Source: Erysipelotrichaceae bacterium
Lineage (GTDB): Bacteria > Bacillota_I > Bacilli_A > Erysipelotrichales > Erysipelotrichaceae
Assembly: GCA_017418585.1 (NCBI GenBank)
Contig: JAFONG010000137.1
Location: 1 to 6,620 of the forward strand
DNA: 6,620 nucleotides
Direction: 5' to 3'
This document shows positions 5,545-6,620 of the stretch, in pieces. Both the position numbers and the translations under genes were made by a program. The notes under the pieces are model-generated. The model searched no databases. It saw only the letters and a list, made by a program, of their open reading frames with translations, and had not been told where the DNA came from. Positions within the stretch are counted from its first letter, which is position 1. The number at the start of each line of letters is the position of its first letter.

Positions 5545-5553
5545 ATTATTGCA
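5545..5553 (-). promoter_or_regulatory. Minus-strand extended -10 of the rhomboid gene
   Basis: On the minus strand the sequence reads TGCAATAAT: TG (5552-5553), one base, then AATAAT (5545-5550), 5 of 6 to TATAAT. It ends 6 nt before ATG 5538, so the start codon A is the expected +1. The hexamer overlaps by two bases the -35 proposed for the divergent patatin promoter. Confidence 0.6.
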
Positions 5554-5577
5554 CAAAAAAAACATAAAGCATAAAAT
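5549..5577 (+). promoter_or_regulatory. Promoter of the patatin gene
   Basis: TTGCAC (5549-5554), a 17-bp spacer, then TAAAAT (5572-5577), 5 of 6 to the -10 consensus. The hexamer ends 6 nt before ATG 5584. GAGG at 5578-5581 is only 2 nt from the ATG, too close for a normal Shine-Dalgarno, so leaderless initiation is the simpler reading. Confidence 0.55.
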
Positions 5578-5583
5578 GAGGTT

Positions 5584-6441
5584 ATGAGTAAGATTAAGAC
5601 TTCACTGGTGCTGGAAGGCGGCGGGTTACGCGGTGCCTATACGGCCGGCGCACTGACCTGGTTGATCGATCAGGGAATCGAATTCGATCATGCGTATGGC
5701 ATTTCTACGGGCGCAGTATGGCTTGCCAATTATCTGATGAAGTCGAAACAGAATCTATATGACTATTCGGTAGAAGGAATCACCGATAAGCGCATTATAG
5801 GTCTGAAGCCTCTTCTTCGCTGCGGCAGGATCGTAGACTACGACTTCCTTTTTGATCGCATCATGGTAGAAGAAAGAGGTTTTGATATCGCTCCTTTAAA
5901 GAAATGCAGGACCAAAGCTTATGTCGGTCTGTATGACCTTGGCATTGGAAAAACGGAATATCATCCGATACAGGAAATGAGTTTAAAGCAGCTGGAGGCT
6001 TCCACTTCGCTGCCGATTATTGGCAAGATCATCAAGGAAAACGGAAAAGAACTGCTGGACGGAGGCATCACGGACATGATCCCGATCGTTCAGTCGATAG
6101 AAGACGGATGCAACAGAAACCTGATCATTACCACGAAACCGGGAGATTTCAGGCGTAAACCGGCAAAGGCTGCCATCGTTCAGCTGATGAAGATGACCTA
6201 TCCGCAGTGTCTGAATATTTCGGAAGACTATCGGATCAGACATCTGAACTATCAGAAACAGATCTCTCTGATCATGGAACTGGTAGACAAAAAAGAGGCT
6301 GTCTATGTTTTCCCTAGCAGAAGTTCCAAAGTGACCAGGCTTGGCGGCAGCAAAGAAGAGCTGAATGAGCTTTTTGAACTTGGCAGATCCGACATGGAAA
6401 CCAGAAAAGAAGAAATTTTTGCCTTGCTGAAAAAGAAATAA
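5584..6441 (+). CDS. Patatin-like phospholipase family protein
   Basis: A 285-residue serine lipid hydrolase of the bacterial patatin family (RssA/YjjU-like), expected to release fatty acids from phospholipids or other acyl esters with a Ser-Asp dyad. The oxyanion-hole motif GGGLRG is at 12-17 in the usual 'LVLEGGGLRGAYTAG' context. The nucleophile elbow GISTG (39-43) holds Ser41. The family's third block is seen as 'ASTSLPII' (139-146), and the catalytic Asp is Asp159 in LLDGG, followed by 'ITDMIPI'. All four landmarks are intact and correctly ordered. No signal peptide or membrane segment is seen, so the enzyme is probably cytoplasmic or peripheral. The start fits the family, whose first strand begins within ten residues of Met. 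It overlaps the following lipoprotein gene by 1 nt, suggesting translational coupling. Confidence 0.94.
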   Translation: MSKIKTSLVLEGGGLRGAYTAGALTWLIDQGIEFDHAYGISTGAVWLANYLMKSKQNLYDYSVEGITDKRIIGLKPLLRCGRIVDYDFLFDRIMVEERGFDIAPLKKCRTKAYVGLYDLGIGKTEYHPIQEMSLKQLEASTSLPIIGKIIKENGKELLDGGITDMIPIVQSIEDGCNRNLIITTKPGDFRRKPAKAAIVQLMKMTYPQCLNISEDYRIRHLNYQKQISLIMELVDKKEAVYVFPSRSSKVTRLGGSKEELNELFELGRSDMETRKEEIFALLKKK

Positions 6442-6620
6442 TGAAGAAACTCCTGACCGTTTTACTGATTGTCCTGCTGGCTGCCTGTACGAAAGAGAAT
6501 ACAGAACCGGCAAACGAAGAATACATTGATCCTGTTAGGGATGTTTTTATTTTTGCGCAGGCAGACATTTCTCTGCAGGAAAGGCTTAAGGAAGCAAACA
6601 ACGGTTTCGACTACAGGAAC
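6441..6620 (+). CDS. Lipoprotein, N-terminal part (runs off the window)
   Basis: The first 60 codons of a gene cut by the window edge, with no stop. The start ATG at 6441 shares its A with the patatin stop codon (TAATG), with no strong Shine-Dalgarno nearby, so translation is likely coupled. The N-terminus is a clear lipoprotein signal peptide: MKK, a hydrophobic core over residues 4-13, and the lipobox LAAC with Cys16 as the lipidated residue. An acidic, Asn/Glu/Pro-containing linker follows (TKENTEPANEEYIDP). The mature protein would be anchored to the outer face of the membrane. The remaining visible residues show no recognisable domain. Co-transcription with a phospholipase-like gene hints at an envelope role, but nothing more specific can be said. 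Confidence 0.85.
   Translation, partial: MKKLLTVLLIVLLAACTKENTEPANEEYIDPVRDVFIFAQADISLQERLKEANNGFDYRN

Noticed and set aside
5539..5565. Nine-codon N-terminal extension of the rhomboid gene to ATG 5565
   Set aside because: It would place the -10 box inside the coding region, lacks a ribosome site, and adds a run of Phe coded by a T tract.
5983..6513. Antisense open frame (176 codons) opposite patatin and the lipoprotein start
   Set aside because: It crosses the junction of two convincing genes and has no start signals or recognisable domain.
1..6620. CRISPR array, insertion sequence, prophage, defence system, tRNA or rRNA
   Set aside because: I saw no spaced direct repeats, terminal inverted repeats, transposase or integrase motifs, or RNA-gene landmarks on either strand.

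Overview
The window looks like an ordinary chromosomal stretch of a low-to-moderate G+C Bacillota. Consensus sigma-A-type promoters, strong AAAGGAGG-type ribosome binding sites inside an operon, a DUF1836 protein and short U-tailed terminators all fit this. The class Erysipelotrichia is my best guess from the flavour of the proteins, at low confidence. There is no sign of phage, transposon, CRISPR array, rRNA or tRNA.

Layout. (1) 50-466 (+): a low-molecular-weight protein tyrosine phosphatase. (2) 483-3477 (+): a four-gene operon. It starts at a perfect consensus promoter (TTGACA, 17 bp, TGaTATAAT), has a leader of about 100 nt with a hairpin, and encodes a 57-residue membrane peptide, a LURP-one/YxjI-type (tubby-like) protein, a DUF1836 protein with an HTH-like segment, and a three-TM protein with a large extracytoplasmic region. 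It ends at an intrinsic terminator. (3) 3500-3967 (+): a GNAT-family protein, convergent with (4) 3992-4660 (-), an unknown multi-pass membrane protein; they share a bidirectional terminator. (5) 4717-4968 (+): an 83-residue unknown protein whose terminator is built into its last codons. It converges on (6) 4978-5538 (-), a rhomboid intramembrane protease. (7) 5584-6441 (+): a patatin-like phospholipase, overlapping by 1 nt (8) a lipoprotein gene that runs off the right edge.

The most notable feature is how genes start. All six genes that begin their own transcription unit without a long leader (phosphatase, GNAT, 222-residue membrane protein, 83-residue protein, rhomboid, patatin) have a TATAAT-like -10 box only 6-8 nt before the ATG and no properly spaced Shine-Dalgarno. 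This predicts leaderless mRNAs, with transcription starting at or next to the A of the ATG. The four operon genes instead have textbook Shine-Dalgarno sites. The window therefore seems to use two initiation modes sorted by operon position, an unusual pattern for Bacillota.

Intergenic regions are very compact (45-56 bp between divergent genes). Promoters overlap one another and, at one site, a terminator. Several genes concern the cell envelope (membrane peptide, YxjI-like protein, three-TM protein, rhomboid, patatin, lipoprotein), but apart from the operon and the patatin-lipoprotein pair there is no direct evidence that they act together.
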